Below are positions 40,548-49,792 of a DNA stretch of 64,000 nucleotides, piece by piece. Source of the stretch: CAYWQB01 sp964460785 (GTDB lineage Bacteria; Chlamydiota; Chlamydiia; Chlamydiales; CAYWQB01); the NCBI GenBank assembly GCA_964460785.1, contig CAYWQB010000004.1, positions 209,192 to 273,191 of the forward strand. The letters are read 5' to 3'. How positions within the stretch are numbered: the stretch's first letter is position 1; each line of letters begins with the position of its first letter. The notes beneath the pieces are model-generated. The model saw only the letters and a list, made by a program, of their open reading frames with translations, searched no databases and was not told the origin of the DNA. A program made the translations under genes and the position numbers.

Positions 40548-41630
40548 CTATTTTACTCCCCTATGCAGGAGCTTGCAATCCCTTGTGACGCGTCTAACTC
40601 CCTTAGGGGAGACTTTGTGGCACCCCTCAATAACGAGGTGCCTGAGATTTGCAGCCTTGCGCGCTAGGTGGCGCATGCCTTTATTCGTTACTTGGCAGCA
40701 TCGCTTTAAGTTTAATGTTCTAAGGTTAGGGCATCCCTGCGCAACTTTTTTAATACCATTATTATTCACATTGCGACAGTCCATAAGCGAGAGGCTAATA
40801 AGATTCTTAACTTTACTAGCAATCTCCCTTAAGCTTTTGTTAGAAAGAAGAGAACAGCTAGAAAGATTGAGATGTTTAAGCTCTTTACAGCCATCTGTAA
40901 GGAAGAGAATCCCAGAGTCAGAGAGCTGGGAACAGTTTGATAGGTCGATTGCCTGCAGATGGGGATACTTTAAGGACAGAGCTCTTATACTCGAGTCTGC
41001 AATCCCTTGACATCCTGAAAGATTCAAAGAGGAGAGGTGGGGGTGGGTATGCGCTATGGTCCTGATCAGATCATCATCAACAGCAGAGCAGCTAGAGAGA
41101 TTGAGGCTCTGGATATTTGGGCATGCAGATAAGATATATAGGATCTGCTGTTTACTTAGGTTGGAGTTTTTGGCGAGAGAAAGACTTTTTAGTGATGCAA
41201 TTTGTGGAAGGGGAGACTGAAGAATTTTAGGAAGGTCTTTGTTTTCTGATAAGTCTAAAGATGCAAGGTTAGGAGACTTTTCAATTAATTGGTGCACCTT
41301 AGAACACCAGCTGCGCATAGATAGGTGTGTCAACTGCTCAAATGTCTGGCTTGCCTGCTGAATTTTGCTCATGATTTGTTGGGGAGGAGCGGCAATATGT
41401 ATACTCTTGATAGAGTGTGCATGGCTTAAGCACACGCTAGATCCATGCCTTTGCTCGGCAATAGACATGGATGGAGGAAAATAGACATTGTGAATTTGAA
41501 GAACTTTTGCAAGTTCTCGATTGATTTCCCTGCCTCTAATTCGCTCATGAGCAGGTAAAGAATTGAAAATCTGCAGCTTGATTTCATAAGGTATTTGGAT
41601 AAAGCTTTTTGTAGAGCTGAGAGTCGCCAT
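40548..41630 (-). CDS. F-box / leucine-rich repeat protein
   Basis: 360 aa. Residues ~12-50 form an F-box (IPYEIKLQIFNSLPAHERIR), the SKP1-binding motif of eukaryotic SCF ubiquitin ligases. From about residue 90 on there are LRRs of the cysteine-containing type (LSSLNLSGCQGIADSSIRAL, LKHLNLSSCSLLSNKSLREI, LISLSLMDCRNVNNNGIKKV), as in FBXL and AMN1 proteins. The fold would present a curved surface for substrate choice while the F-box joins host SKP1/CUL1. It has no signal peptide, consistent with injection into the host. One of several paralogues in this window. Confidence 0.85.
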   Translation of the reverse strand: MATLSSTKSFIQIPYEIKLQIFNSLPAHERIRGREINRELAKVLQIHNVYFPPSMSIAEQRHGSSVCLSHAHSIKSIHIAAPPQQIMSKIQQASQTFEQLTHLSMRSWCSKVHQLIEKSPNLASLDLSENKDLPKILQSPLPQIASLKSLSLAKNSNLSKQQILYILSACPNIQSLNLSSCSAVDDDLIRTIAHTHPHLSSLNLSGCQGIADSSIRALSLKYPHLQAIDLSNCSQLSDSGILFLTDGCKELKHLNLSSCSLLSNKSLREIASKVKNLISLSLMDCRNVNNNGIKKVAQGCPNLRTLNLKRCCQVTNKGMRHLARKAANLRHLVIEGCHKVSPKGVRRVTRDCKLLHRGVK

Positions 41631-41707
41631 CTATATAGATCATAACTTTTATGGATCGTCCAAACATATAAGTTTACTCAATATATGTGAATCAAAGTGG
41701 CGCGTTG

Positions 41708-43480
41708 CTATAGTTTTTGCATGCTAGACTGGGCAATCTCAACTAAGCTAAGAGCAGCTCTGCGTAGGGCTATTTCCTCATAACGAAGCTTTTGACCATT
41801 TAACAGCATGATCTCTCTGAGCCTTGAGCTATGAGCAATGACTTGATTTATATCTTGCTGACTAAGTTCTGTACAGTAAGTTAGGTCAATTTTTTGGAGG
41901 GGACAGTGTTGAGCTAAGTATAAAACTCCCGAGTTCGTAATCTCCTCGCAGCTGTAAAGCTCTACTGTATGCAGCCGTGAGGCGTTGTCTCCAAGAGAGA
42001 AAAGAGCTTGATCTGTAATGGAGCTGCTATCTAGAGCAAGCCTTTGTAAGTTTTTACTATTAGTTGCAAGGACCTTTATGGTGTTATCATCGACCTCTGC
42101 ACAGTCTGAAAGATCTAAATCTTCAATCTTAGGGCAGTTGCTAGCTATGCTTTGTATAACCTCTGTATCGATGGTCGCATTAAAAGATAGGTTAAGGCTT
42201 ATAAGGTTTGGGCAGTCTTCGCTGATTGATGAGAAGCTTGCTTGATCGACAAGCCGGCAAGAAGAGAGGGTGAGATTTTCAAGCGTTTGGCCATGCTTTT
42301 TTGTGATTTGAACTAACACGCTTCCAGTAAGAGTGGGGCTGCCTTCTAAGTCTAGGGAAAGTAGAGAGCTTTTTGTATTAGCAAGTGCTGAAAACCCCTC
42401 CTCAGTTATGTGGTGGCAGTTCGCTAGACTAAGGTGCTTGAGGCTTGTACAGTGCTCAGCAATTGCACATAGTCCAGGAGTATCAATATAGCAGTCGTTA
42501 AGAGAGAGTGTGTGAAGGTTACTGAGTAGAGGGGCTAAACCAGGAAAATCTTCTTGGCCAACTCTCTTGCACACATTTAAGTTTAGGCTTTCTATGTTCG
42601 GACATTTTTCTAAAATAGCCTTTAGATCGTCACCAGAGATTTTAGACCTTGCAAGGTTGAGGTTTATAAGACTTAAACAGTGCTGACCAATTGAGGAGTA
42701 ACACCTTTGATCAATAGATGGGCAGCCCTCAAGGTTTAGTGTTTGAAGCGTTTGGCCATGCTTTTTTATGATTTGAACTAACACGCTTCCAGTAAGAGTG
42801 AGGTTGCCTTCTAAGTCTAGGGAAAGTAGAGAGCTCTTTGTATTAGCAAGTGCTGAAAACCCCTCCTCAGTTATGTGGTGGCAGTTCGCTAGACTAAGGT
42901 GCTTGAGGCTTGTACAGTGCTCAGCAATTGCACATAGTCCAGGAGTATCAATATAGCAGTCGTTAAGAGAGAGTGTGTGAAGGTTACTGAGTAGAGGGGC
43001 TAAACCAGGAAAATCTTCTTGGCCAACTCTCTTGCACACATTTAAGTTTAGGCTTTCTATGTTCGGGCACTTTTCTAAAATAGCCTTTAGCTCTTTGCTA
43101 GAGATGTTAGATGCTGAAAGATTGAGGCTTTTCAATTGAGGAAAGGGTGTTTTGCTCAGTAGTTGTAAAATACAGCTCGTTAGAGTCGGATCTTCATAGG
43201 AACAGTCAATTGTCTCAATCAGGCTTGATGTGCGAGAGAGTACGGCTAAAACAGATTTTCCTTCATGGGATTTTCCCTTAAGGGAAAGTGTTAGGTTGGC
43301 ACATGAGCGAATCTGCTTGCACGTCTCTGATAGAAAATGCCTGCTTTCTTGAGGAAGGTATTGCTTAACCAAGTGGACAAGATCTTTAGGAAGAGAGTAG
43401 ATCGAGCTTGGTGGTGAGGTCGGCGCAGGAAGGGAGGGTGTAGCTTGTGGAGTATGAGATCCTACTTTGTTAGTGATCAT
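41708..43480 (-). CDS. F-box / leucine-rich repeat protein with internal duplication
   Basis: 590 aa. The N-terminal F-box (SIYSLPKDLVHLVKQYLPQE, about residues 27-65) is followed by about 16 Cys-type LRRs. A ~345-bp segment is present twice, 465 bp apart (42281-42625 and 42746-43090), almost unchanged, so the protein repeats ILEKCPNIESLNLNVCKRVG and the next ~110 residues. The ATG overlaps the stop region of the small F-box gene upstream by 11 bases, so the two may be translationally coupled. Function as for other F-box/LRR effectors: likely substrate receptor for a host SCF ligase. Confidence 0.85.
   Translation of the reverse strand: MITNKVGSHTPQATPSLPAPTSPPSSIYSLPKDLVHLVKQYLPQESRHFLSETCKQIRSCANLTLSLKGKSHEGKSVLAVLSRTSSLIETIDCSYEDPTLTSCILQLLSKTPFPQLKSLNLSASNISSKELKAILEKCPNIESLNLNVCKRVGQEDFPGLAPLLSNLHTLSLNDCYIDTPGLCAIAEHCTSLKHLSLANCHHITEEGFSALANTKSSLLSLDLEGNLTLTGSVLVQIIKKHGQTLQTLNLEGCPSIDQRCYSSIGQHCLSLINLNLARSKISGDDLKAILEKCPNIESLNLNVCKRVGQEDFPGLAPLLSNLHTLSLNDCYIDTPGLCAIAEHCTSLKHLSLANCHHITEEGFSALANTKSSLLSLDLEGSPTLTGSVLVQITKKHGQTLENLTLSSCRLVDQASFSSISEDCPNLISLNLSFNATIDTEVIQSIASNCPKIEDLDLSDCAEVDDNTIKVLATNSKNLQRLALDSSSITDQALFSLGDNASRLHTVELYSCEEITNSGVLYLAQHCPLQKIDLTYCTELSQQDINQVIAHSSRLREIMLLNGQKLRYEEIALRRAALSLVEIAQSSMQKL
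42281..43090. repeat. intragenic direct duplication (~345 bp, two copies)
   Basis: Copy 1 at about 42281-42625 and copy 2 at about 42746-43090 have an exact 465-bp offset and differ at only a few positions by eye. The offset is 155 codons, so the frame is kept. The near-identity contrasts with the normal divergence between LRR units, so the duplication is recent. Confidence 0.85.
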
Positions 43481-43643
43481 TATAGACTTCCATTTCTCTT
43501 GTAAATGCTCTCAAAGGAAGGGGGACCTCTGCATCATTTGTTGATGCTAGGTGCGCTTGCTCAGAGCCAGTTAAAAACTCAGCTATTTTATCTAGAGGTC
43601 GGTTTGGAAGACCGTCAAGTTTAAGGGAAGAAAAAAGAGCCAT
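43470..43643 (-). CDS. 57-aa standalone F-box protein or remnant
   Basis: The ATG at 43643 gives a short protein whose body is an F-box-like helix set (LPNRPLDKIAEFLTGSEQAH). It ends after ~57 residues with no LRRs, directly upstream of and overlapping the complete F-box/LRR gene. It may be the trimmed 5' end of a former F-box/LRR gene, or a functional mini F-box. An in-frame upstream start at 43676 is possible but lacks support. Confidence 0.5.
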   Translation of the reverse strand: MALFSSLKLDGLPNRPLDKIAEFLTGSEQAHLASTNDAEVPLPLRAFTREMEVYNDH

Positions 43644-43828
43644 TTTTTTATTTGTCTTAATAAAATAAGCAAACATTTTATTGAATTCTTTTGTTTTTTA
43701 CTAGTAAAATTTAGCCTATTACTCTCTTCTCTCAAGAGGGGAGATTTGAGGTGTGTTAATATTTTATTGATAAAATATTTAAAATATTGCATGGAAAGAA
43801 GCCATAAGATCAAAAGTAGGAAGGCTAC

Positions 43829-44158
43829 ATGCAAGTCCGAGCGGGAAGAAGTTTACCCCAAGAAACCCCCCAAAACCAGATGCGTTCAGCCCTGGATCAG
43901 GTGCGAGGGATTCAGCCTCGGCTAGAAGTTGAAGAGAGTGACTCTTTGGCTAACCTTTTTGCTCGGTGTTGTACTCCCTCTGTGAGTGATGAAAGTCGTA
44001 GGGCTATATACCAAAAAGGGTGCGTGGCTTTAACAGCTGCAAATGCCCTTCCTCCCTCTTTTTCGAATATCCTCCAGCAGGGGGCTTCTTTAGGGTCTGA
44101 GCAATTCAGAGAGTTGGCAACCCACCTTGCCGAAATGTTACATATGGAAGAGGCTTAG
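43829..44158 (+). CDS. small protein, unrecognised
   Basis: 109 aa with a reasonable ribosome site (TAGGAAGG) before its ATG. Two helical halves are visible (SLANLFARCCTPSVSDESRR and LGSEQFRELATHLAEML) with no signal peptide or known motif. It is divergent from the F-box gene to its left, and its stop overlaps the converging FPPGSLTT-family gene by four bases. A secretion chaperone or small effector are guesses only. Confidence 0.55.
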   Translation: MQVRAGRSLPQETPQNQMRSALDQVRGIQPRLEVEESDSLANLFARCCTPSVSDESRRAIYQKGCVALTAANALPPSFSNILQQGASLGSEQFRELATHLAEMLHMEEA

Positions 44159-45102
44159 CTTATCATATCATTATCAGGAGGATTAAGGGGATTAAGAGGT
44201 TCAGGAGGGAATTTTTTTTCAAAAAGATCCATGATCTGACGAGATTCTTCCTTTTGGACTTCTTTCATTATGAGGTCTGGAGAACTTTCTTGATCATGAA
44301 AATCGATCCCTACAAAAGCTTTAGAGAGCCTCTTTCTTAATTTCTCTATAGGAACATTTTTTAGCCGCACATGTATAAGGAGAGCTTGTACTGTTTTTAA
44401 GGAAATAGGGCCATTTTCTTCAGTCACAGCCTTTAGGTATTTGGTATCCTCTATGCTAACCTCGCCGGGCTTAGCTGTATGGCTACGGCGAAGAACCTTG
44501 AGAGCTTGTATATCTGGTGTATCCTGAGCTAGGCCATGATTATATTGATACTGGAGCTCAGTTAATTTTTCTACAGAGCGCTCTTGTGAGTCGTAGGGAT
44601 CTAGGCTTACTTTGTGAGAAAGAGCCCATGAAAGTAGGTGTTCTTGAGGGATGACGCGACCAAAATAGTGGAGAGTAAACCACTGCACACGCCGAGATGT
44701 TGTTAAACACCCAGGAGGGAATGCGTGGGATAAGGCGTCTTTTTGCTCAGAGGTAAGATTCTTTATGTCTAGGATAGTGCTGTCGCTTAATTCTCTGTGT
44801 TTGATTAAAGGGCTGCTTCCCTCGATACTGAAGCGAGTTTTTAATTCCTGAATCGAGCGGCTACAACGGGGAGGCTCGTGTTCAGAAGGCAAGGTTCCTA
44901 GAGCTAGATGTGAAATTTTCTGATCCTCGGGCATCAATTGAGCGCAAAGGCGTTCCCCATGCAGAGCTTGTAACCATCTAGAACAGGGGTTTAAGGGGAG
45001 TTCGCGACCTCGAATATGTGGAGGCAAGCGTGCAGACGTATGCTCATAGAGGTATGGATTGACTGCTTTAACACTAATAGGAGAGAGAGAGTTTCTGGTC
45101 AT
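44155..45102 (-). CDS. FPPGSLTT-family protein
   Basis: About 315 aa from ATG 45102 (MTRNSLSP); a TTG at 45147 would overlap the upstream gene by 38 bases and is less likely. Conserved blocks: KISHLALGTLPSEHEPP, ALSHAFPPGCLTTSRRVQWF with FGRVIPQEHLLSWAL (about residue 127), DIQALKVLRRSH, and GPISLKTVQALLIHVRLKNV. The Pro-rich tail is shorter than in the 20-27 kb members. The preceding gene of the same family ends 7 bases upstream, so they form an operon. Confidence 0.77.
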   Translation of the reverse strand: MTRNSLSPISVKAVNPYLYEHTSARLPPHIRGRELPLNPCSRWLQALHGERLCAQLMPEDQKISHLALGTLPSEHEPPRCSRSIQELKTRFSIEGSSPLIKHRELSDSTILDIKNLTSEQKDALSHAFPPGCLTTSRRVQWFTLHYFGRVIPQEHLLSWALSHKVSLDPYDSQERSVEKLTELQYQYNHGLAQDTPDIQALKVLRRSHTAKPGEVSIEDTKYLKAVTEENGPISLKTVQALLIHVRLKNVPIEKLRKRLSKAFVGIDFHDQESSPDLIMKEVQKEESRQIMDLFEKKFPPEPLNPLNPPDNDMIS

Positions 45103-45109
45103 AAAAAGG

Positions 45110-45988
45110 TTAGGTGGTATGGGGATGATAAGGGATTTTTGTGGCAAAGTGGTGCTGTCTTTGTGACAAGATTTCTATAGGTACACTGAAACCTTTATTA
45201 TAGCGAGTCATTATTTTTACTAGTTCTTGATCTGAATGCTCAGTGGATAGCACACAAATTTTCATTTTTTTAGCCCAGTCGCTGGTAATTTTTTCAGAAG
45301 GGATCACTCGAGCACATGTAGCTAACATGTACTTTTGAAGATGGCATATAGTTGTTAATGTTCCTTCAGGAAAAGCTTTAGATAGCGCTTTTTCACCCTC
45401 TTTGCCGAGAGTGGAGAGGGTTCTTCTTTGCGGAGTCGGTAGTTGCAGAGTATCTTTTGTATAACTTCGAGAAATTGCAATTCTTTGTGTCGAGACCCTT
45501 TCCCATAACGTATTAAATACCTGGCTCGAGATCCCAAGCGGAAGCTGTTGACAAAGGGGATTTTTTACAGATGTCATGGAGCAGACTTGGTAGATCTTCA
45601 ACTCGTTTGGAGGGGGAGAAGGGATATGAAGGGGAGGGATAAAATCCCAAATGTTTTTGGGGACAGGAGAGCTTTCTTTATTAGTCAGTACGGAGTAAGA
45701 TTTAGCCGGTTTTTTAGAAGAAAAGGAAAGGTCGCTATAGTCATAGCTAGGAAGGTCAATAGAGTCCCTGAGAAAGTCTGAAGAGGTTTCTTTAGGTGGC
45801 TGTGGGGCGGGGATATCCAAGTTCAGCTGGGAAGCCTCAGACCAATTGACTAAAGAGAGAAAAAATTCCTCACTACAGTCTCCTGTTTTTTTTGAGGAGC
45901 TTTCCTTATGCACTGGCAAATGGTTGTGAGAGTAAGCGGAAGAAAGGGAGGAAGGAGTTTTTTGGGTAAACATAATATGTGACTTCAT
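45110..45988 (-). CDS. FPPGSLTT-family protein, shortened C-terminus
   Basis: 292 aa. A Ser/Pro-rich N-terminus (~130 residues) is followed by LKIYQVCSMTSVKNPL, ALSKAFPEGTLTTICHLQKY with RVIPSEKITSDWAKK (about residue 205), and VKIMTRYNKG. The last module (the LLRAIFGI helix block) found in all full members is missing, so the protein stops early. The following gene starts 7 bases after its stop. A family member that has lost a module or been truncated. Confidence 0.72.
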   Translation of the reverse strand: MKSHIMFTQKTPSSLSSAYSHNHLPVHKESSSKKTGDCSEEFFLSLVNWSEASQLNLDIPAPQPPKETSSDFLRDSIDLPSYDYSDLSFSSKKPAKSYSVLTNKESSPVPKNIWDFIPPLHIPSPPPNELKIYQVCSMTSVKNPLCQQLPLGISSQVFNTLWERVSTQRIAISRSYTKDTLQLPTPQRRTLSTLGKEGEKALSKAFPEGTLTTICHLQKYMLATCARVIPSEKITSDWAKKMKICVLSTEHSDQELVKIMTRYNKGFSVPIEILSQRQHHFATKIPYHPHTT

Positions 45989-46087
45989 TCACTAAAAAAT
46001 GATGAGTGGATTTTACTATTCGTTGGTTATGATTGCTACTATGCACGTTCCTGGTGCTTTTCTAAGAGAAGTCCATTTTAAGCATGG

Positions 46088-47056
46088 TTAACTTGCTTGC
46101 TGAACAAAGTGCTGAAGAGCCTCCATACTTTTGGCTTCTGAGTCTGCGTTAATTCTCTGAATATACTGTTTAACTAAGATCTCTTCTTGTGCTTGTATTT
46201 CTGCCATCAGGACATTCATTAACTCTACAGTGCTATTTTCTACTGTAGGAATCTTATGAAGTTGCAAGAAGCTTTGCAAAGAGCTTTCGCTTACCCTTTT
46301 GAGGCAGATTATTTGTAAAACTGCATGTGCAGTATTGAGGTCTATAGCACAGCGATTCGCTAACTTTTTTAAGTAGTTTGCCTCTATTTCTGTAAGAGGA
46401 GCATTTTCCTCAGCACAGTGCATGCGGCGGATGACTTTACAGGCATTTATTGTGGGATTGTTTTGGTTTTCACCTTGGTTATATTGATTAGCAAGCTTGT
46501 GTAAGTAGTCTAAAGAGGGCTCGGTTTCTTCATTCATGAGACAAACTTTATGCTTTATAGACCAATCACTGATCGCCTCTTTGGGGATGACCTTCGCAAA
46601 GCGAAGTAGGCAGAATGACTGAAGCCGCCTAATGGTAGATAGGGAACCAGGGGGAAAGTGTTTAGAGAGCTCATTGAACTCAAAAGGGGTTTCCTGTGTG
46701 CTCGTAATGGTGCGGGAGCCTTGGTACATTCCTAAGTCTGATTGTTGGATAAAGGGATGCTGCACTGAAAAGACCCTTCTTAACTTTAGTATGATAGGAT
46801 CTTTTGTGGAAACTCTGCTTTCCTCAGGGACTATTCCTAGGGACACTTGCTTGATTTTCCAGTCTTTAGGCATGGCTTGGCTTAGTAAGCTTGCTTCTTG
46901 GATTAGGTAGGGGAATAAGGGATCTCCTGGAGAAGAAGGGAAATTTCTTTCTAAAATAGATGGAGGGATCTTTATTGTATTTTTTTCATAGAGATAAGGG
47001 TTTAACTCCTGAAGAGAAATCATAGCCTTTGCTGCTCGGACTTGCATGCGTATCAT
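46088..47056 (-). CDS. FPPGSLTT-family protein
   Basis: About 322 aa from ATG 47056 (an in-frame TTG at 47077 is less likely). N-terminal LNPYLYEKNTIKIPPSILER resembles the neighbouring gene's VNPYLYEHTSARLPPHIRGR, so the two are close relatives. Conserved: KIKQVSLGIVPEESRVS, HFPPGSLSTIRRLQSFCLLR with FAKVIPKEAISDW (about residue 133), YLHKLANQYNQG, and the final module AIDLNTAHAVLQIICLKRV. It faces the plus-strand ankyrin gene across a 155-base divergent promoter region. Confidence 0.77.
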   Translation of the reverse strand: MIRMQVRAAKAMISLQELNPYLYEKNTIKIPPSILERNFPSSPGDPLFPYLIQEASLLSQAMPKDWKIKQVSLGIVPEESRVSTKDPIILKLRRVFSVQHPFIQQSDLGMYQGSRTITSTQETPFEFNELSKHFPPGSLSTIRRLQSFCLLRFAKVIPKEAISDWSIKHKVCLMNEETEPSLDYLHKLANQYNQGENQNNPTINACKVIRRMHCAEENAPLTEIEANYLKKLANRCAIDLNTAHAVLQIICLKRVSESSLQSFLQLHKIPTVENSTVELMNVLMAEIQAQEEILVKQYIQRINADSEAKSMEALQHFVQQAS

Positions 47057-47131
47057 AGCGTTAAAATCAAAAAACAAAGGATGTTATGGCAATACTCTAT
47101 TATTCTCTACAAATAAATAGAGCCGTTAAAT

Positions 47132-47150
47132 CTTTAACTATTAGTTAAAG
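47132..47150. promoter_or_regulatory. CTTTAACT-ATT-AGTTAAAG palindrome
   Basis: Perfect 8-bp arms around three bases, placed between divergent genes and overlapping the -35 box of the sigma-28-type promoter (47146-47173). This is a natural position for a repressor site acting on one or both genes. Confidence 0.4.
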
Positions 47151-47173
47151 TTTCCATTTTACTTTGCCGATCT
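47146..47173 (+). promoter_or_regulatory. sigma-28-type promoter
   Basis: TAAAGTTT (47146-47153) is identical to the sigma-28 -35 consensus. After 12 bases comes GCCGATCT (47166-47173), which matches the GCCGAT core of the -10 box. The GTG start at 47212 follows 38 bases later behind AGGAGGGG. The spacer is one base longer than ideal. Confidence 0.6.
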
Positions 47174-47211
47174 ATTACCTAATAAGCATAGGTTCAGGAT
47201 AGGAGGGGAAC

Positions 47212-49707
47212 GTGCCAATAGAGGGAGGAGAAGGGTATTCAAGAAACCGCTTTGACTTTATCAATGATAGCATTGACCAGTTAGATAAGGTCTTGGAAGA
47301 TAGCTCGTTAGCTAAAAAAGCAATGAGCTTTTTTCATATGGCTCCATTACATCATATCAGTCAAGATCAGCTAAGCCAGATTAAAGCCAGTCGTCTAGAA
47401 ATAGAGGGGTTTTCAGTAGGAGAAAGAGTTGCAGGTGTTGCAGACTTCGTTCTCTCTATTAAGGGAAAGAGAGCGTCAACCAGTGAAGTAGAAGAGGAAT
47501 ACAAAGCACTGCTCTCAGCTCGACAAAAGCTAGTTGGAGAAGCGATCTTATATCTACAGCATTCAGCAAAAGATGAAGTTTCAGTTAAGCATGCGATAAG
47601 GGCGATCAATAGAATGCAAAAAGGAGGGCTGGAGGCCTGTTGCTCTAAAGACCCATCCAGTGTAATCGCAAGCTTAAAGAGTATTATAGGAAAGCTAGCA
47701 GCTGTTCAGAAGGAAAACCCTCTTTTTCAGCAGGCGCAAAAGGCTTTAAGAGAGGTAACTGCATTTATTGAAGCATGGCCAGAGGATCAGCAGGAGGCCT
47801 TGCTACAAAATCTTTCTCTACCTGAAATATCCGCAATTATTGTGAGCAGCTCTCTTTCTTCTAGTATGGTAAACACCCTTTTTCGATTACCAGAAGATGC
47901 GCAGGAACAGATTTTTTTTATGGCCTCGGAAAATGGAAACCTTGCACTAGTCAATCACTTGCTCAGTGAGGGGATGCATGTTGGTATCACCAATGAAGAG
48001 GGAAAAACAGCTTTAGACTGTGCCGCTGAAGGGAGACAACTAGAGGTAGTGAAAGCTCTTTTAAAAAGAAACCTGAGCAGTTTATCTGGTGATCAGTTAG
48101 CTCACTCTGCTCTTTTAGCATTCAAAACTGCTAAAAATACAAAAGAGATGAAGCGCGTAGCAGAAGCTTTTAAGGAGTGTCCTCTAGCTCTTTCTGCATC
48201 CTACCTCTTTCGAGCATGTAACCAAGATACAAGCTTAAGTAGAGAGTTTATGATGGATCTGGTCAATACTCCAGGAATTAGCCATGGCAGGGGGACTCTG
48301 GGAAGTGACTACTTAAGCAAATGCTCTTCTGAGCTGGCAGATCTTCATGATATGCTAAAAGGGATGTCTATGGACTCTGAGGCCCATAGAGCCAGACTCC
48401 TTAAAACCTTACAGAAGAAAAAACATTACGCCGCTATCAACTATGTATTTCATAACTTTCCTAGGGCACGCATCACGGCAATTCATGCAGGGATGGGGAG
48501 TTTGCTAAGAGAAGCTGCTCGCTATGTTAAGTTAGAAAAGGCACAGCCAACCTTTCAGAAAGAGAGCTCATTGAATGAACTTTTCACTAGCCTCCCCGTT
48601 TACTCTCTGAGTAATTCAGGGGATAGAGAAAAACTCATACAGTTTGTAGAAAAAGCTAAAACCCCCTCTGGAGAGCCTCTAAAAAGAGAATTAGAGGCAA
48701 TCATTAACTATGTCCAGGCGTGGAATATCAGTTCAAAATCTAGCCGCGAATATATTCATCTATCTAAAATTATACAGCAAGCTGCTAAAGAGGTCGACCT
48801 GTCCTCAGCTGAAAGTATTCAGGCCTCTGCAGACCATATGCATGCAAGCCTTCACAAGCTAGTTATTAGAGATCTTGGCGATCTACGAGTGAATGTTTAC
48901 TCTTGCCTTCATGATAGGGAGATGCAGAAAGCGTTTAACACATTTTTACAGAGGGTGATGGACCCAGAAGACCCTATAAGAGGCTTTAAGTCATTTAGGC
49001 AAGTAGAGGGCTCATTAACGTATCTTTCTCATATGGTGCAAGCACTGCAAGATGATGTGATGGGATCTATAGGAAGGGCAGGAGAAAGGGGTTCTGAGAA
49101 GTATCAGTTACTTCTATCTTTAGCAAAATCCATAGGAGAGGCCATATCAACCTGTAAGTCGAGTAGTGAACCTGGACTAGAACTCCTTGATCAAAAACTC
49201 CAAGCTTTCATGGCAGAGACTGCAAAGAGCTATCCGAAGCTTTTCTCTTATCAAGGAAAAGAAAGGAGCTTGCTATCTGTTATCAATCAACCTCTCTATA
49301 ACCTTAAAAAAGAGGTTTTAGACACTGCATTCTCTGATGAGGAGAGACGAAGGGCTTTACTCGTAAGCTATAGGAAAGAATTGGGATTAGCTCCTAATCA
49401 GTATGAAAGCAGGAGAGAAAGGGCTACTAAGAAGGATTTAGATTATGCGTTAGAGTCTCTGCATCACCCTCTAGCTGTAGATGCCTCCTTACAATGTGTA
49501 GAAAGGCAGGTTGATGATGAAGTAAGGCGATCTCTGCAGGCCAGTAGAATACCAGAGAAAGACTCTGCATTTCTCGCTAGCTGTCATGCTGTTGCCCAGG
49601 CATATGATGATGTGGATCCAGAGTCTTTTGTTAAAGAAGCAGCTCGTGAGGAAAGTCGGGTAGATTATGTGAGTTTACTTCTTTGGGAGCAGGGGTTTTT
49701 TATCTGA
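47212..49707 (+). CDS. 831-aa ankyrin-repeat protein
   Basis: GTG start with a very strong ribosome site (AGGAGGGGAAC). About residues 240-300 contain ankyrin repeats (FFMASENGNLALVNHLLSEG, GKTALDCAAEGRQLEVVKAL). The rest is helical without a recognised domain: an N-terminal helical segment with FHMAPLHHISQDQLSQIKAS and a long C-terminal part with charged helices. No signal peptide. Ankyrin repeats bind partner proteins, and in intracellular bacteria they usually mark secreted effectors. The promoter type suggests late developmental expression. Confidence 0.75.
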   Translation: MPIEGGEGYSRNRFDFINDSIDQLDKVLEDSSLAKKAMSFFHMAPLHHISQDQLSQIKASRLEIEGFSVGERVAGVADFVLSIKGKRASTSEVEEEYKALLSARQKLVGEAILYLQHSAKDEVSVKHAIRAINRMQKGGLEACCSKDPSSVIASLKSIIGKLAAVQKENPLFQQAQKALREVTAFIEAWPEDQQEALLQNLSLPEISAIIVSSSLSSSMVNTLFRLPEDAQEQIFFMASENGNLALVNHLLSEGMHVGITNEEGKTALDCAAEGRQLEVVKALLKRNLSSLSGDQLAHSALLAFKTAKNTKEMKRVAEAFKECPLALSASYLFRACNQDTSLSREFMMDLVNTPGISHGRGTLGSDYLSKCSSELADLHDMLKGMSMDSEAHRARLLKTLQKKKHYAAINYVFHNFPRARITAIHAGMGSLLREAARYVKLEKAQPTFQKESSLNELFTSLPVYSLSNSGDREKLIQFVEKAKTPSGEPLKRELEAIINYVQAWNISSKSSREYIHLSKIIQQAAKEVDLSSAESIQASADHMHASLHKLVIRDLGDLRVNVYSCLHDREMQKAFNTFLQRVMDPEDPIRGFKSFRQVEGSLTYLSHMVQALQDDVMGSIGRAGERGSEKYQLLLSLAKSIGEAISTCKSSSEPGLELLDQKLQAFMAETAKSYPKLFSYQGKERSLLSVINQPLYNLKKEVLDTAFSDEERRRALLVSYRKELGLAPNQYESRRERATKKDLDYALESLHHPLAVDASLQCVERQVDDEVRRSLQASRIPEKDSAFLASCHAVAQAYDDVDPESFVKEAAREESRVDYVSLLLWEQGFFI

Positions 49708-49792
49708 TAAGGTTGGAGAAGAGATTCCCTTGGACTATTTTTTATTAAGAAATTTATAGTGCCTCTTTTGCTCAAGATAAAGGAACCTCTTA

